Of a stretch of 64,000 nucleotides of DNA, positions 43,292 through 51,950 are shown one piece after another. The notes under the pieces are model-generated. The model was not told the DNA's origin. It worked only from the letters and a program-made list of their open reading frames with translations, and did not search any database. Each line of letters opens with the position of its first letter. Positions within the stretch are counted from its first letter, which is position 1. The DNA comes from Armatimonadota bacterium (GTDB lineage: Bacteria; Armatimonadota; Fimbriimonadia; Fimbriimonadales; Fimbriimonadaceae): contig JBAXHT010000002.1 in assembly GCA_037138755.1 (NCBI GenBank), positions 429,609 to 493,608 of the forward strand. The letters run 5' to 3'. Both the position numbers and the translations under genes were made by a program.

Positions 43292-45643
43292 ATGACCAGC
43301 GGCAAGTCGGTTCGGCTCCCTGTTATCCTGCTGTTCCTCGCGGCCCTGATTCCTTTTTTGCCTGCCATTCTCGGCGGGAAGCAACTTGGACCGACCGAGC
43401 ATGTTCAGGCAATGGTGGGCGGGCCAGCGCCATCTTATGGCTGGGACGTTCTCCAGGCGGACGGCGTGCTTCAGTTTTGGCCTTGGAGAGACATTGTCTT
43501 TGATTCCTGGCGGCAGGGACAGATGCCGTTGGTCAATCCCTACCAACTCGCCGGTCAGCCCCTTGCCGCAAACTCGCAGAGCGGAGCCTTTTACCCTCTC
43601 CACATTCTGTTTGCCTTCTTGCCGGGATCGGTGCCTTTCAAGATGCTCGTGCTGGGAGTGATCCATGCGTTTCTGGCGGGGCTTGGACTGTTTGTTTGGT
43701 TAAGGCGGCTTCGAGTATCGGAGACCGGCGCCGTGGTGGCCGGAATTGGGTTTGCCATGTCGCAGTTCATGATCGCCTGGGCGCCTCTGGCTAGCGTTCC
43801 CACAACCGTGGCATGGATTCCTTGGGCTTTGGCCGGGCTTGTTGCGGCTTCTTTGCCCCGGCGGGTCGCAGAGGTCGGACTGGCCGTCGGAATGATGCTC
43901 CTTGCGGGACACTTGCAGTTTGCGGCTTATGGCTTGATGGCCGTGGCTTTGGCAGGTTTGCTTGGAGCACTTTCGGATCGTCGGGCTCTGGTCGGGCTTC
44001 TAGGGGTTGTCTTTGGAGCCGTCATTGCCTGGCCGCAAGTCTCGCTCGTTCTGGAAAATTCAGCGAATTCACACCGCAAGAATGTGCCTTCGGAAGAGGG
44101 GTATTCGGCCTACGTTGCGGGTGCTTTGAAGCCCTTTGAAGCATTATCGATCGTCCACCCAAGACTGCTTGGAGATCCTTCGGCGGACAACTCGGTGTTG
44201 GGAGATTCCGGATTGCCAAATGCCTACTGGCCGATGTACGCCAAGACAGGTTCGAATCCCGCTGAGTGTGCGCTCTGGGTTTCGCCGGTGGTTCTGGTGC
44301 TGGCTTTGGTGGGTGTGTTTGCTCGCAAACAAGTCTCAAGCGATGACAGCAGCCCCACCGGTTCGTCAGGAGACTCACCGACTCCCCAACGAGTGGGGAG
44401 TTTTGGGTTCCCAGCAGTTCCGTTTTCGTTGGCTATTCTCGGGCTCCTGCTCGCCTTCGGCACGCCAGTGAACCGCCTCCTGTTCTTCTACTTCCCGGGG
44501 TGGAGTGCGACAGGATCGCCGGGTCGGTCGCTGGTTCTCATTGTTTTGGGGGTCTGCGCGCTTGCGGGTTTTGGGTTTGATCGGTTGCCGGAGAAGGCGG
44601 TCAAGAAGTGGTTCGGACTGGCGGCAGTGCCGATGTTGCTGTTGGCAATTGGCTATAACGGAATCAACATTGCGGGCTCGACCATGGAGGTGGAGAACAT
44701 GCTCAAGATCATCACAGGATGCACGTTCCGTCAGCTTCCACTAGTTGGATTGACAGCCGTGCTGGGTTCTTTGATGGTGGCTTTAGTGGTTCGTCAGCGG
44801 TCTTTGGTGGCGGTAGGGATTGCGGTGGTGTTTACTGCCGCATGGCAGTTCCCGCTGAGCGGCAAGCCAGTGGAGTTGCCGAAGCTGGATGTTCCGGCAC
44901 AGGAGCGGGTGGCGTTTGAGTCGAAGGCTTGGAACATCGCGAAGACACCACAGGCGTTTTGGCCGCCAAATTTGGCAACGGTGGCGCGGGTGCATGATCT
45001 GTTTGGATATGACTCGATCCTTGACGGGCGATTCGTGAATCGGTTGAAAATGGCAAGTGGCTCCGAACCGGCTCCTCCCGAAAACGGAAACATGATGTTA
45101 TGTCGAAGTTCAATCTTTTCTTCTCCTGCCCTCGGAGATTTGGCGACAAAGCGAATGCCTGAGCGAGGGGAGCGAATCAGTGATGACTTTCCGTCGATGA
45201 GTCCGAGTCCAACTGACCAAAGAGAAGCAGGTTTAATCGAGCTAAATCCAAGGATCGAATCCCTTGAAAATAGGGCTATCATAGAAAGCCCAGCCAAGCT
45301 CATAAGAGATGCGCCGCAACCAGGGAGAGATGTGCTGAAGTGGTTTGTCAAGTATCGAATCGAACACCCTTCCATGATCACTGAAGACGGTTTCGACCAC
45401 CAAGTCTTGGAGATGCCCCGATCCGGAAGGTACGTCTTCGTCCGCGACCGATTCATCGAAGGAATGACTTCTGACACCCCAGGTTGCGAAGTTTCGGACA
45501 AAGACGGCTTTCGTTTTGTACAATGTAAGGAAGGAACGACGCGGGTGGTGCTTCGCTACCCTGGTCCGAAGGCGATTTACCTTGGGCTAGCGGCTTTGGC
45601 GACGTTGGCGAGCCTCGCGGTCGTGTTCCGAAAGACGAAATGA
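43292..45643 (+). CDS. YfhO-like multi-pass membrane protein
   Basis: About 783 residues from the ATG at 43292 (MTSGKSVRLPVILLFLAALIP), with 10 or more transmembrane helices. The YfhO signature follows: FWPWRDIVFDSWRQGQMPLVNPYQLAGQPLAANSQSGAFYPLH. The family probably moves lipid-linked sugars or glycosylates exported polymers, and E. coli has no homologue of known role. A segment encoded by a terminator-like repeat (44353-44405) is read in frame in a loop. The stop overlaps the ClpS-like gene by ATGA. Confidence 0.8.
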   Translation: MTSGKSVRLPVILLFLAALIPFLPAILGGKQLGPTEHVQAMVGGPAPSYGWDVLQADGVLQFWPWRDIVFDSWRQGQMPLVNPYQLAGQPLAANSQSGAFYPLHILFAFLPGSVPFKMLVLGVIHAFLAGLGLFVWLRRLRVSETGAVVAGIGFAMSQFMIAWAPLASVPTTVAWIPWALAGLVAASLPRRVAEVGLAVGMMLLAGHLQFAAYGLMAVALAGLLGALSDRRALVGLLGVVFGAVIAWPQVSLVLENSANSHRKNVPSEEGYSAYVAGALKPFEALSIVHPRLLGDPSADNSVLGDSGLPNAYWPMYAKTGSNPAECALWVSPVVLVLALVGVFARKQVSSDDSSPTGSSGDSPTPQRVGSFGFPAVPFSLAILGLLLAFGTPVNRLLFFYFPGWSATGSPGRSLVLIVLGVCALAGFGFDRLPEKAVKKWFGLAAVPMLLLAIGYNGINIAGSTMEVENMLKIITGCTFRQLPLVGLTAVLGSLMVALVVRQRSLVAVGIAVVFTAAWQFPLSGKPVELPKLDVPAQERVAFESKAWNIAKTPQAFWPPNLATVARVHDLFGYDSILDGRFVNRLKMASGSEPAPPENGNMMLCRSSIFSSPALGDLATKRMPERGERISDDFPSMSPSPTDQREAGLIELNPRIESLENRAIIESPAKLIRDAPQPGRDVLKWFVKYRIEHPSMITEDGFDHQVLEMPRSGRYVFVRDRFIEGMTSDTPGCEVSDKDGFRFVQCKEGTTRVVLRYPGPKAIYLGLAALATLASLAVVFRKTK
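44353..44405 (+). repeat. Terminator-like dispersed repeat, copy 2, in frame within a gene
   Basis: CACCGGTTCG, then 8 bases, CTCACCGACTCCCCA, a 5-base loop and TGGGGAGTTTTG match copy 1 (32606-32656). The spacing is the same except for a one-base difference in the loop. ACTCCCCA and TGGGGAGT pair over 8 bp. Here the sequence is translated as SPTGSSGDSPTPQRVGSFG, between two membrane helices. Confidence 0.75.
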
Positions 45644-45924
45644 GTCAGACAATTTTTGAGCAGCAGAAGGACGAGACTGGTTATGCCGGTCGCTACATGG
45701 CGGTGATCCATAATAACGATCACACGCCTTACGATCTTGTGCTTCTGACCGTCATGGCCGCCACCGAATGCGGCGTAGAGGAAGCGGAGATCGAGACCTG
45801 GGAGGCGCATCACTATGGCAAAGCCCCGATTCACTTTGACACTCAAGCGGAGTGCGAGCGGATCGCACAAGTCGTCGGAGCTATTGGAGTGAAAACCACC
45901 GTCTGTCCGGAGTGGAACGACTAA
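45640..45924 (+). CDS. ClpS-like protease adaptor, copy 1
   Basis: 94 residues. A ClpS core is visible: MAVIHNNDHTPYDLVLLTVMAATEC matches the VxxNDDYTPMxFV strand-helix, and AHHYGKAPIHF matches the VHYxGKA segment with the pocket His. In E. coli ClpS, Asn34, Asp35, Asp36, Met40 and His66 shape the N-degron pocket. Here the residues read Asn, Asn, Asp, Tyr and His. ClpS presents N-degron substrates to ClpAP. ATG overlaps the YfhO-like stop. No clpA is nearby. Confidence 0.7.
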   Translation: MSQTIFEQQKDETGYAGRYMAVIHNNDHTPYDLVLLTVMAATECGVEEAEIETWEAHHYGKAPIHFDTQAECERIAQVVGAIGVKTTVCPEWND

Positions 45925-45929
45925 GCAGA

Positions 45930-46211
45930 ATGACTGAGACGATCACAAGGCCCGACCTCGAAGGCGGAACAAACACCCAGACCGAGAGCTGGATTGTCGT
46001 CGTTTACAACAACGAGCAGAACACCTATGACGAAGTCATGATGATCCTCATGGTCGCCACTCATTGCGACGAGGAGGAAGCCTACATCGAGACCTGGGAA
46101 GTGGACCACCTCGGAAAGTCCGTCGTCCATAACGCCGGAAGAGAAGAATGCGACGATGTGGCAAACATCATTCGACAAATAGGCATAAAAGTCGAAGTCA
46201 TCGCTGAGTAA
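45930..46211 (+). CDS. ClpS-like protease adaptor, copy 2
   Basis: 93 residues from ATG 45930 (MTETITRPDLEGG). The upstream open frame overlaps copy 1 and is unlikely. ClpS-like core: WIVVVYNNEQNTYDEVMMILMVATHC and VDHLGKSVVHNAGREECDDVANIIRQIGIKVEV. It is a clear paralogue of the gene just upstream, but its pocket differs: NNEQNTY replaces NNDHTPY, so Asp36 becomes Glu and Thr-Pro is lost. It may bind other residues or none. It starts 5 nt after copy 1, so they are co-translated. Confidence 0.65.
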   Translation: MTETITRPDLEGGTNTQTESWIVVVYNNEQNTYDEVMMILMVATHCDEEEAYIETWEVDHLGKSVVHNAGREECDDVANIIRQIGIKVEVIAE

Positions 46212-46246
46212 TCTGGTCTAACTCCGCGTAAAGCATTACACATTGT

Positions 46247-47548
46247 ATGAAAACCTTCCGCCTTCTACCGTTGGTCGCCTTGCTGATCGCAAGCAACGGA
46301 TTTGCCCAAACCATCGACAAAAACCCAGAGGCACGTGCGGAGGTCCTGGAATCGCTCACAACAAAGATTGAGCAAACTGCCTTCATTCCGGGAATCGACT
46401 TCAAGAAGTTCAGGGAGTTCCTCGCTGCTGAGAAGCCGCGAATCGACGAAGCGAAAAACGACGAGGAGTTTCGAAACTCGGTCAATGTGGCCCTTCGAAA
46501 ATTTGGCTTCAGTCACATCCTTCTCGCCACGCCCAAGGACATGGATCAGCGAACCACCGGGAAAACAACCGGAATCGGGATCACCAGCATCTTCTCTGAC
46601 GGTGGTCGACTCGTCACGCGAGTAGTCGAGGATAGCCCCGCGTCAAAGGCTGGCCTTGAAGTTGGTGACCTCATCATCGAGATTGACGGGAAGAAGATCG
46701 ACGAGAAGACAGTGATGGTGGGCGAAGCAGGCACCATCGTCAAGCTCCGAGTTAAGAAGGCGGATGGCAAAACATATGACTTCACCATCACACGACGACT
46801 AGTTTCTACCGTCGTCAAAGACACGATTAAGGAGATCGCTCCAAAGACGATGCTCCTGACCATCCACACGTTCGACCGAGCCTACGACCGGTCGGCAGTG
46901 GATGCTCTGATGAAGCAGGCAATCGGTTCGGACAATCTGGTCGTGGATTTGCGCCTGAATGGTGGAGGCGCGGTCCTAAACCTTTTCCACTTGGCTGGCT
47001 ACTTCTTAGACTCGGACGTCAGGATGGGAACGATGCTCAACCGCGCTTCGCTCACCAAGTTCCGCTTAGAGCAAAAGCGCGAGCCGGCCGACCTGAAGGA
47101 GCTTGCGCCTTACTCGACGATTCAACTCAGCGCGGACGAGCAGTCGATCGGTTTCCGTGGGAATGTGGTGATCCTCATCAACGGCGGAACCGGAAGCGCC
47201 AGCGAGATTTTCACGGCCTCGATGCGCGAACAGTACGGCAAGATCGTGAACGAGAACGGTAATGAAGAGTACGACCCAAAGATCGGACAACTCAACGTCG
47301 TCGGCCAGAAATCTGCAGGTGCGGTGCTATTCTCCACCTATAATCCCATTGCCCAGGGCTTTTATGTTCAGCTTCCGATTGCAGATTATCTGACCAGCGC
47401 AGGTGTCCGACTCGAGGCAAATCCTCTATCACCAGACGTTATGGTCGAAGCACCGCCCTTCATCTTGCCTGGAAAGCCAGACAAGGCCCTGGAAGCTGCC
47501 CTCGCAATATTTGAGAGGATCAAGATTAGAAAACAAAGAGGCGGTTAG
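46247..47548 (+). CDS. S41-family (C-terminal processing) peptidase
   Basis: 433 residues with a signal peptide (MKTFRLLPLVALLIASNGFAQ). A PDZ domain has GITSIFSDGGRLVTRVVEDSPASKAGLEVGDLIIEIDGKKI. The protease domain has LVVDLRLNGGGAVLNLFHLAGYFL and GTGSASEIFTASM with the nucleophile Ser, and VGQKSAGAVLF with the Lys. It is a periplasmic Tsp/CtpA-type serine protease that trims or degrades exported proteins. Its stop overlaps that of the convergent gene by four bases (TTAG). Confidence 0.92.
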   Translation: MKTFRLLPLVALLIASNGFAQTIDKNPEARAEVLESLTTKIEQTAFIPGIDFKKFREFLAAEKPRIDEAKNDEEFRNSVNVALRKFGFSHILLATPKDMDQRTTGKTTGIGITSIFSDGGRLVTRVVEDSPASKAGLEVGDLIIEIDGKKIDEKTVMVGEAGTIVKLRVKKADGKTYDFTITRRLVSTVVKDTIKEIAPKTMLLTIHTFDRAYDRSAVDALMKQAIGSDNLVVDLRLNGGGAVLNLFHLAGYFLDSDVRMGTMLNRASLTKFRLEQKREPADLKELAPYSTIQLSADEQSIGFRGNVVILINGGTGSASEIFTASMREQYGKIVNENGNEEYDPKIGQLNVVGQKSAGAVLFSTYNPIAQGFYVQLPIADYLTSAGVRLEANPLSPDVMVEAPPFILPGKPDKALEAALAIFERIKIRKQRGG

Positions 47549-48657
47549 CGGTAGATCAGCTTTAGGCGCGAAGCCGTGATCCAGTTTCCGCGCCGATCCC
47601 GAGTCTCGTTAGAGACCATGACGATACGGTTTGAAGCCGCATCGGCATACAACCGTATCCGATTCCCGCTCCGTTCCAAATTAATGATCTTTGACATCTT
47701 GCCGTCCACGCTGATCGAAGGACCGTCAGAAATCTTGTCAGCGCGATTGAAGATATCTAGAAATGGGATTTGACCATTCATCAGGTACCGCGAGATCGGT
47801 GAGACATAAACGCCAATTGCTTTCAGGTTATCCAGAGCCATGCTGGCGGAAACGGGCTTGGTCGATCCACTCACCGTGAGCTTTCCACCGCTGAAACTCC
47901 ACGGCTTGGCTCCGCCTTTTTCAGAGATCATCCCCGGACCAAACTGGGTCTCGAACTTTCCGCTATCGCTGACTTGCTTCACTGAGCCTGCCCCGAGACG
48001 AGACATAGATCGCCAGACAGCGAACACCGAGATCATGATCTTTGGGCTGGTGGTGATCGGAACCTGGGGACGAGCTTGTAGTGCCGGCTTGACTTTAGCT
48101 GTAGATGGGATCCTGGGCACTTGAGAGTCTGAGACGTGCTCGAAGATGTTGTCGAGGATCGGCTTCTTGTTCTGGGTCACCGTGAGCCTGGTGATCCGAT
48201 TTTGAGAATCGAACTGAATCATGGTCACACCTTTATTGCGATCCGTAGCCTTCAAAGTGCGCCCGGCGAGTTTCCAACCTGGGATCTTTGAGACGGTGGT
48301 CAGAAAATCTTTCTTGATTCCGTCATCGATAAGGAACGCCATTGCTCCACGATGGACGACTGCGGACGCAACCAAATCCTTTTCAGGATGCGCGGCGGTC
48401 CGAGCTTCTGCCGTCGCAACTTGGCCGAAGATATCGTCATAGAATCGCATCTTCGTTGCGCTGGCCTCGACAATTGTCTGATTCGGCAACCAGGCTCTCC
48501 CTCCTTTGGGTGAGAAAGTGACCTTGATTGGTAGTGCGTTGCTATTTCCTTCCCGCACAAAGACCGAACCGCTGGTCATGGCGAGGTGCTTTGACACAAC
48601 TTGTTTCAAGACGCTGTTTGCGTCGGCATGTGTTACAAAAAGGAATACTGGAAGCAT
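47545..48657 (-). CDS. Hypothetical exported protein, two LolA-like halves
   Basis: 370 residues. The first 15 (MLPVFLFVTHADANS) look like a short signal peptide. The protein has two similar beta-rich halves (HLAMTSGSVFVREG, KMRFYDDIFGQVAT; then KIMISVFAVWRSMSRLGAG, FETQFGPGMISEKGG) resembling the LolA/outer-membrane lipoprotein-sorting fold or DUF2092. It is not recognised with certainty. It ends convergent with the S41 protease and lies upstream, on the same strand, of nothing closer than 3 bp from the permease gene end at 48660. Confidence 0.6.
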   Translation of the reverse strand: MLPVFLFVTHADANSVLKQVVSKHLAMTSGSVFVREGNSNALPIKVTFSPKGGRAWLPNQTIVEASATKMRFYDDIFGQVATAEARTAAHPEKDLVASAVVHRGAMAFLIDDGIKKDFLTTVSKIPGWKLAGRTLKATDRNKGVTMIQFDSQNRITRLTVTQNKKPILDNIFEHVSDSQVPRIPSTAKVKPALQARPQVPITTSPKIMISVFAVWRSMSRLGAGSVKQVSDSGKFETQFGPGMISEKGGAKPWSFSGGKLTVSGSTKPVSASMALDNLKAIGVYVSPISRYLMNGQIPFLDIFNRADKISDGPSISVDGKMSKIINLERSGNRIRLYADAASNRIVMVSNETRDRRGNWITASRLKLIYR

Positions 48658-48659
48658 TG

Positions 48660-49481
48660 CTAGGGTTTACCGAGTCCAGCCGGTGTTCGGTTCTTTCCCA
48701 GGAAACCGGCGATGGCGAAAAGTGTCACGATGTACGGAAGGCTCTTCCAAGCTTCCGAGGGGATGTATTGCCCATTGTACTGAATCTGAAGCGCGCTGGC
48801 GGCTCCGAAAAGCAAGCAAGCCAATGCGGCATTGACCGGTCTCCACCCACCCAAAATGAGCGCGGCAAGGGCAATGTAGCCTCGTCCAGATGTCATTCCG
48901 TCGGTGAATTGAGGCGTTTCGGCGACGAGCAGGGAACCGGCCAGGGCGCAAAGCACTCCGGTTCCGACCAGAGCCGAAAAGCGTATGTTTTGGGGGTTGA
49001 TGCCGAGCAGACGCGCCTTGTCGGGATCGCTTCCGGCGCTGCGATGCTGGAGGCCAAACTTTGTCTTGTGGCTCAGCCAGTAGAGCGCGATCGGAGCGAT
49101 GATTCCTAGCGCGTAGAGAAGCATCTTGGGCGGAACGGCGGAGTCCTGAAGCCCGTCGGCGGCGAACCTGAACTTGAAGAAGCTCGTCGCCCCGGTGGCA
49201 AGTAGGTTGATTGCCATTCCGCTGATGATGTGGTCCATCCGGTAAACCTGCGTTAGTAGCCAGTGGATCAGCGAAACCAGGCTCGTTGCGATGATGGTGA
49301 GAGCCAGGCCCGGAATCGGGCCAAACTTCGAGGAAAAGGCCACGGAGAAGAAGCAGGCGAGAAGAGTCTTTCCTTCCAGGCCAATGTTGATCACTCCACC
49401 ACGTTCGCTGAAGAAACCTGCCAGGGCGATGAGCACGAGCGGGATCGACATTGTGATGCACTGCTTCACAAGATCAATCAT
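48660..49481 (-). CDS. ABC transporter permease, BMP/nucleoside type (YufQ-like)
   Basis: About 273 residues from the ATG with GAGGAGG upstream (MIDLVKQCITMSIPLVLIALAG). About 8-9 transmembrane helices with the family pattern FFSERGGVINIGLEGKTLLACF and GTGVLCALAGSLLVAETPQFTDGMTSGRGYIALAALILGGW. It is the second permease of a BMP-type (purine nucleoside) importer, as in YufQ/NupQ. It overlaps the first permease gene by 8 bases. It is the last gene of the importer unit. Confidence 0.88.
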   Translation of the reverse strand: MIDLVKQCITMSIPLVLIALAGFFSERGGVINIGLEGKTLLACFFSVAFSSKFGPIPGLALTIIATSLVSLIHWLLTQVYRMDHIISGMAINLLATGATSFFKFRFAADGLQDSAVPPKMLLYALGIIAPIALYWLSHKTKFGLQHRSAGSDPDKARLLGINPQNIRFSALVGTGVLCALAGSLLVAETPQFTDGMTSGRGYIALAALILGGWRPVNAALACLLFGAASALQIQYNGQYIPSEAWKSLPYIVTLFAIAGFLGKNRTPAGLGKP

Positions 49482-50466
49482 TTCGACCTCCTCGCTGGCG
49501 ATACTTAACCGCCGCGAAAATGATAATGACAATGGCGAGCACCATCGTCGTAATACCCTTATCGATGCCCAGCCCCATCAGGCTCGTTCCGCCCTTGTTG
49601 AGGGCACCGAAGAGGAAGCTGCTTGCGAAGAGACCGTAGGCATTCCCGCCCGCCAGGAGAGCGACACCGAGCGCGTCGAAACCATAGCCTACGCTTGAAC
49701 CGTCATAGAATCGGTGCTCGAACTGAGCGATTTGAAGGGCACCGGCAATCCCGGCGATCGCTCCGCTGAGGAACATCGCCTTGACGGTAACCTGCTTAGT
49801 CTTAACCCCCGCGAACTCAGCGGCGGTAGGGTTTGCTCCGGCAGCCCTCAGTTCATAGCCGCTCGTCGTTTTTGAGAGCCAATACCCAACTCCAATCGTT
49901 AGCAATACGCCTACGACCACCGCTTGAGGAAGCTCGAACTGACCGATCTTGAAAAGCGGAGTGAGCTGAGAGTTGACAGGAAGAGTTGCACTGGTTGCGC
50001 TCACCGCTTTTTCGCCCTTAAACGGGCCGCTCACTAACCACTTCGTGAGGTTGATCGCTATGTTGTTAAGCATAATCGTCGTAATGACCTCGTGCCCGTT
50101 GCGGAACGCCTTGATGTAACCCGCCGGAAGTGCCCAGAGTCCACCGCTAATCGCTCCAACCAAGACTCCGGCGACGACCCCTAGTGGTCCGCCGATGGCG
50201 AGCATCGTCGCTGCAGAGAAACAAGCGCCAATCACGAACTGACCTTCGGCACCGATATTAAACAGACCCGCCTTGAGCGCGAGAAAAACGGAAACCCCGA
50301 GAATGAGGAGCGGGGTCATCTCTCGGACCGTTCCGCTCAGAGCACTTGCCGAGCCGACAGAGCCCGTGACGAGCTGGCTTATTGCCGTCACGGGATTCGC
50401 TCCGGCAGCCCATAGCGAGGCTAAAAACAGGACAATTCCACCGGCGATCAGAGCGAGGATCTTCAT
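49474..50466 (-). CDS. ABC transporter permease, BMP/nucleoside type (YufP-like)
   Basis: 330 residues, about 8-10 transmembrane helices. Family signatures are REMTPLLILGVSVFLALKAGLFNIGAEGQFVIGACF, GYIKAFRNGHEVITTIMLNNIAINLTKWLVSGP and GVKTKQVTVKAMFLSGAIAGIAGALQIAQFEHRFYDG. It pairs with the following permease. ATGA overlap with the ATPase gene shows an operon. The substrate-binding lipoprotein of this importer type is not in the window. Confidence 0.88.
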   Translation of the reverse strand: MKILALIAGGIVLFLASLWAAGANPVTAISQLVTGSVGSASALSGTVREMTPLLILGVSVFLALKAGLFNIGAEGQFVIGACFSAATMLAIGGPLGVVAGVLVGAISGGLWALPAGYIKAFRNGHEVITTIMLNNIAINLTKWLVSGPFKGEKAVSATSATLPVNSQLTPLFKIGQFELPQAVVVGVLLTIGVGYWLSKTTSGYELRAAGANPTAAEFAGVKTKQVTVKAMFLSGAIAGIAGALQIAQFEHRFYDGSSVGYGFDALGVALLAGGNAYGLFASSFLFGALNKGGTSLMGLGIDKGITTMVLAIVIIIFAAVKYRQRGGRND

Positions 50467-51950
50467 GCCGCTCCCACCATCAGCCGCCCAATGGCGGCTC
50501 GATCACGAGCTTCAGCCGGCTGAGGCTCAAACATCTCGCCGTGATTCATCACGAGGATTCGATCACAAAAATCGAGGAGCTCGTCCAGATCAAAACTGAC
50601 AATGATTGCTGTCGCGCCTTCGTCGCAGCGGCGACGGATCTCCTGATAAACCTTCGTCGTACTGTTCAGATCGAGGCCGCGAGCCGGCTGGAAAGCAAGG
50701 ATGAGGTTCGGAGACAGTTGCAACGCCCTACCAGCAACGAATCGCTGCTGGTTGCCGCCGCTGAGGCTGCTCATCGGCTGACTCAAGCCACCATGCTTGG
50801 TGCTAAACTTTTCCGCCATGGTCGCGGCAAGCTCTTGTTGACCGCTGGCGATTTTCGCAAACTCTGGGAGCCGCTGGAGCCCGAGCGAAGAGTTTTCGTA
50901 AAGACTCCAGTCTTCGATAACGCCTTCGTGGTGGCGGTCTTCAGGAATTACCCGCAGGCCCGCAGAAATTCTCTCTGCGATGCTCGAGGAGGTCCAATCC
51001 TTTCCATCGTGCTCAACTGAACCAGCAATCGGCTTGGAGTGACCGATGATCGCATGAAACAGCTCTCGTTGACCATTCCCATCGACTCCGGCGATTCCAA
51101 CGAGTTGCCCCTTTTTGAGTGCAAACGAAACGCTCTTGACCGCGATTTGCCCCTTGTCGCCCTTGACCTGCAGGTTGTTGATTTCGAGGCTGTTCGTGGT
51201 CCGGGCGTTGGAAACCGGAGTTGGCCGTTCGATGACGCTTCCACCGACGATCTCCTCCGCAAGCTGGGTCGCAGTAACCTCGCTGACTTCGTGGTCGGCA
51301 ATGTGGAGTCCGCCCCTCACGACGGTGACCCGCCTGCAATGCTCGAAGACCTCCGGAAGGCGGTGGGTAACGACAATAATTGTCGTCCCCTGCTCTGCAA
51401 GCTGCTTCAAGCTGGCGTAGAGCGCATCGCTGTCTTGCGGCGACAGCATTGCGGTTGGCTCATCCAGGATCATGATCTGGGAGTTGCGCCACAAAAGCTT
51501 GAGAATTTCGAGCTTCTGCCCACCAGCCGGGCTCAACGTCGAGCTTTCGGCAGTCCAGTCAAACTCAAATCCCATTTGTTGAGCAAGGTGCTGCGCACGC
51601 TCTTCATTCCAAGCCGAATTCAGGACCGAACCATCTTCTGCTCCAAGAATCAAGTTTTCGAGGTTGGTGAGCTCTCCGATGATGCCGTAGTGCTGGCTCA
51701 CCATTCCAACCCCTTGGGCAATTGCCTCTCGGCTGGTCCGGAGCGTGACCGGGGCACCATTGATTGAGATCGAACCTGAATCCGGAGACATCGCCCCGTA
51801 TAGAGCCTTCATTAGGGTCGTTTTTCCTGCGCCGTTTTCTCCGACGAGGGCGTGAATCGTTCCTTTTTCGACTCGCAGGGAAACCGAATCCAGAGCCTGT
51901 ACGTCGCCGTACCGCTTGCTGATCTGGCTCATCTCAACAGCGAGGTTCAT
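50463..51950 (-). CDS. ABC transporter ATPase with two nucleotide-binding domains
   Basis: 495 residues. The first domain has Walker A GENGAGKTT, a signature LSPAGGQKLE with an extra residue compared with LSGGQ, and Walker B IMILDEPTAMLS. The second has a degraded Walker A (GVDGNGQREL, no Lys/Thr pair) and a normal signature SLSGGNQQRF. A weak second Walker A is usual in RbsA/NupO-type ATPases. It powers import through the two permeases downstream. It overlaps the dehydrogenase-like gene by four bases. Confidence 0.92.
   Translation of the reverse strand: MNLAVEMSQISKRYGDVQALDSVSLRVEKGTIHALVGENGAGKTTLMKALYGAMSPDSGSISINGAPVTLRTSREAIAQGVGMVSQHYGIIGELTNLENLILGAEDGSVLNSAWNEERAQHLAQQMGFEFDWTAESSTLSPAGGQKLEILKLLWRNSQIMILDEPTAMLSPQDSDALYASLKQLAEQGTTIIVVTHRLPEVFEHCRRVTVVRGGLHIADHEVSEVTATQLAEEIVGGSVIERPTPVSNARTTNSLEINNLQVKGDKGQIAVKSVSFALKKGQLVGIAGVDGNGQRELFHAIIGHSKPIAGSVEHDGKDWTSSSIAERISAGLRVIPEDRHHEGVIEDWSLYENSSLGLQRLPEFAKIASGQQELAATMAEKFSTKHGGLSQPMSSLSGGNQQRFVAGRALQLSPNLILAFQPARGLDLNSTTKVYQEIRRRCDEGATAIIVSFDLDELLDFCDRILVMNHGEMFEPQPAEARDRAAIGRLMVGAA

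Noticed and set aside
51039..51767. Plus-strand ORF of 242 codons opposite the ABC ATPase
   Set aside because: Entirely antisense to a conserved ATPase and with no ribosome-binding site or motif.
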